Assembly (NCBI GenBank): GCA_937124525.1
Contig: CAKZLA010000089.1
Span: forward strand, 1 to 6,242
DNA length: 6,242 nucleotides
Direction of reading: 5' to 3'
Source: an uncultured Desulfobacterium sp.
GTDB taxonomy: Bacteria > Desulfobacterota > Desulfobacteria > Desulfobacterales > Desulfobacteraceae
The position numbers and the translations under genes were made by a program. Below are positions 5,998 through 6,242 of this stretch, piece by piece. The notes under the pieces were generated by a model. It was not told where the DNA came from, made no database searches, and saw nothing but the letters and a program-made list of their open reading frames with translations. Within the stretch, counting starts at the first letter, position 1. Each line of letters opens with the position of its first letter.

Positions 5998-6071
5998 AAA
6001 GTCCCGGCAAATCAAGAGGGACTTTAAATCTTCGTTATGGGCAGGCCGGGTCCAGAATACGGTCTGCCCGT
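5998..6071 (+). ncRNA. Two stem-loops of unknown role; possible structured RNA or 3' UTR
   Basis: AAAGTCCC (5998-6005) pairs perfectly with GGGACTTT (6018-6025). GGGCAGGCC (6039-6047) pairs with GGTCTGCCC (6061-6069) with one wobble, and can extend to 6037/6071. In addition CCCGGC (6003-6008) is fully complementary to GCCGGG (6045-6050), a competing pairing or pseudoknot. I recognise no known RNA family and see no dedicated promoter. The stretch may simply be the structured 3' UTR of the gene at 5688-5933. Confidence 0.35.
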
Positions 6072-6102
6072 GGCAGTTATATCAGCTAAATCATAGAATA
6101 TT

Positions 6103-6138
6103 AAGGCGGTTCTTCTCTTAAGAAGAGCCGCTTTTTTT
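6103..6138 (+). terminator. Rho-independent terminator
   Basis: GCGG-T-TCTTCT (6106-6116) pairs with AGAAGA-G-CCGC (6121-6131) around the loop CTTA. This gives an 11-bp stem with one T-G wobble, followed at once by seven Ts (6132-6138). It should end plus-strand transcripts from the small hypothetical gene and any read-through from lipA. No clear terminator is seen directly after lipA. Confidence 0.9.
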
Positions 6139-6242
6139 AGATGATATGCTTCGTAGTTTGTAATTTTTTGGCCGGAACTACTATGCACGACATCAAAGAA
6201 TGTAATGAAATATCCTCATAAACCCTTGCTATTAAAGGCTCA
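6139..6242. other. Region after the terminator, nothing convincing seen
   Basis: About 100 AT-rich bases to the window edge. On the minus strand a frame is open from the edge down to a TAA at 6137-6139 (34 codons), which could be the end of a convergent gene. Its codons (TTA, ATA, AGG) are unlike its neighbours and the peptide is not recognisable, so I do not call it. Confidence 0.4.

Noticed and set aside
6137..6241. C-terminal end of a convergent minus-strand gene
   Set aside because: Only 34 codons are visible, with AT-rich codons and no recognisable motif. The frame may be open by chance.
1..6242. CRISPR array, tRNA or rRNA genes, prophage or defence genes
   Set aside because: No regularly spaced repeats, cloverleaf or rRNA-like sequence, and no protein outside glycine cleavage and lipoylation was recognised.

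Overview
The window carries a compact plus-strand cluster for the glycine cleavage system (glycine decarboxylase/synthase) and for lipoic acid attachment: gcvH, gcvPA, gcvPB, lipB and lipA. A small unrecognised gene and a strong intrinsic terminator follow. The split P-protein (gcvPA plus gcvPB), the moderate GC content, the codon use and the style of the proteins suggest an anaerobic bacterium. A Desulfobacterales-like sulfate reducer is my best guess, but this is inference and no taxonomic marker is present.

Layout. Positions 1-227 hold a sigma70-type promoter and a structured leader of about 140 nt. Positions 228-3419 hold gcvH-gcvPA-gcvPB, tightly packed and probably translationally coupled. 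Positions 3420-3541 hold a short repeat element whose 24-bp arms form a perfect hairpin. lipB follows at 3542-4186. Positions 4187-4530 are an AT-rich gap that ends in an exact second copy of one arm of that repeat and begins with a decayed version of the other arm, so it may be a longer non-autonomous element. lipA follows at 4531-5556 and carries an in-frame insertion of about 47 codons inside the radical-SAM domain. From 5557 there is a promoter-like site with dyads, an 81-residue hypothetical protein (5688-5933), two stem-loops and a strong terminator (6103-6138). I see no convincing gene in the last 100 bases.

How the genes work together. GcvPA and GcvPB form the PLP-dependent P-protein that decarboxylates glycine and loads aminomethyl onto the lipoyl arm of GcvH. 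LipB moves octanoyl from acyl carrier protein to the GcvH lysine, and LipA inserts two sulfurs to make the lipoyl group. The cluster therefore encodes both the lipoyl carrier protein and the enzymes that lipoylate it. The T-protein (gcvT) and the L-protein (dihydrolipoamide dehydrogenase) are not in the window.

The points most worth a second look are the in-frame insertion in lipA, the repeat copies placed immediately before both lip genes, and the structured RNA-like segments before gcvH and after the small hypothetical gene.
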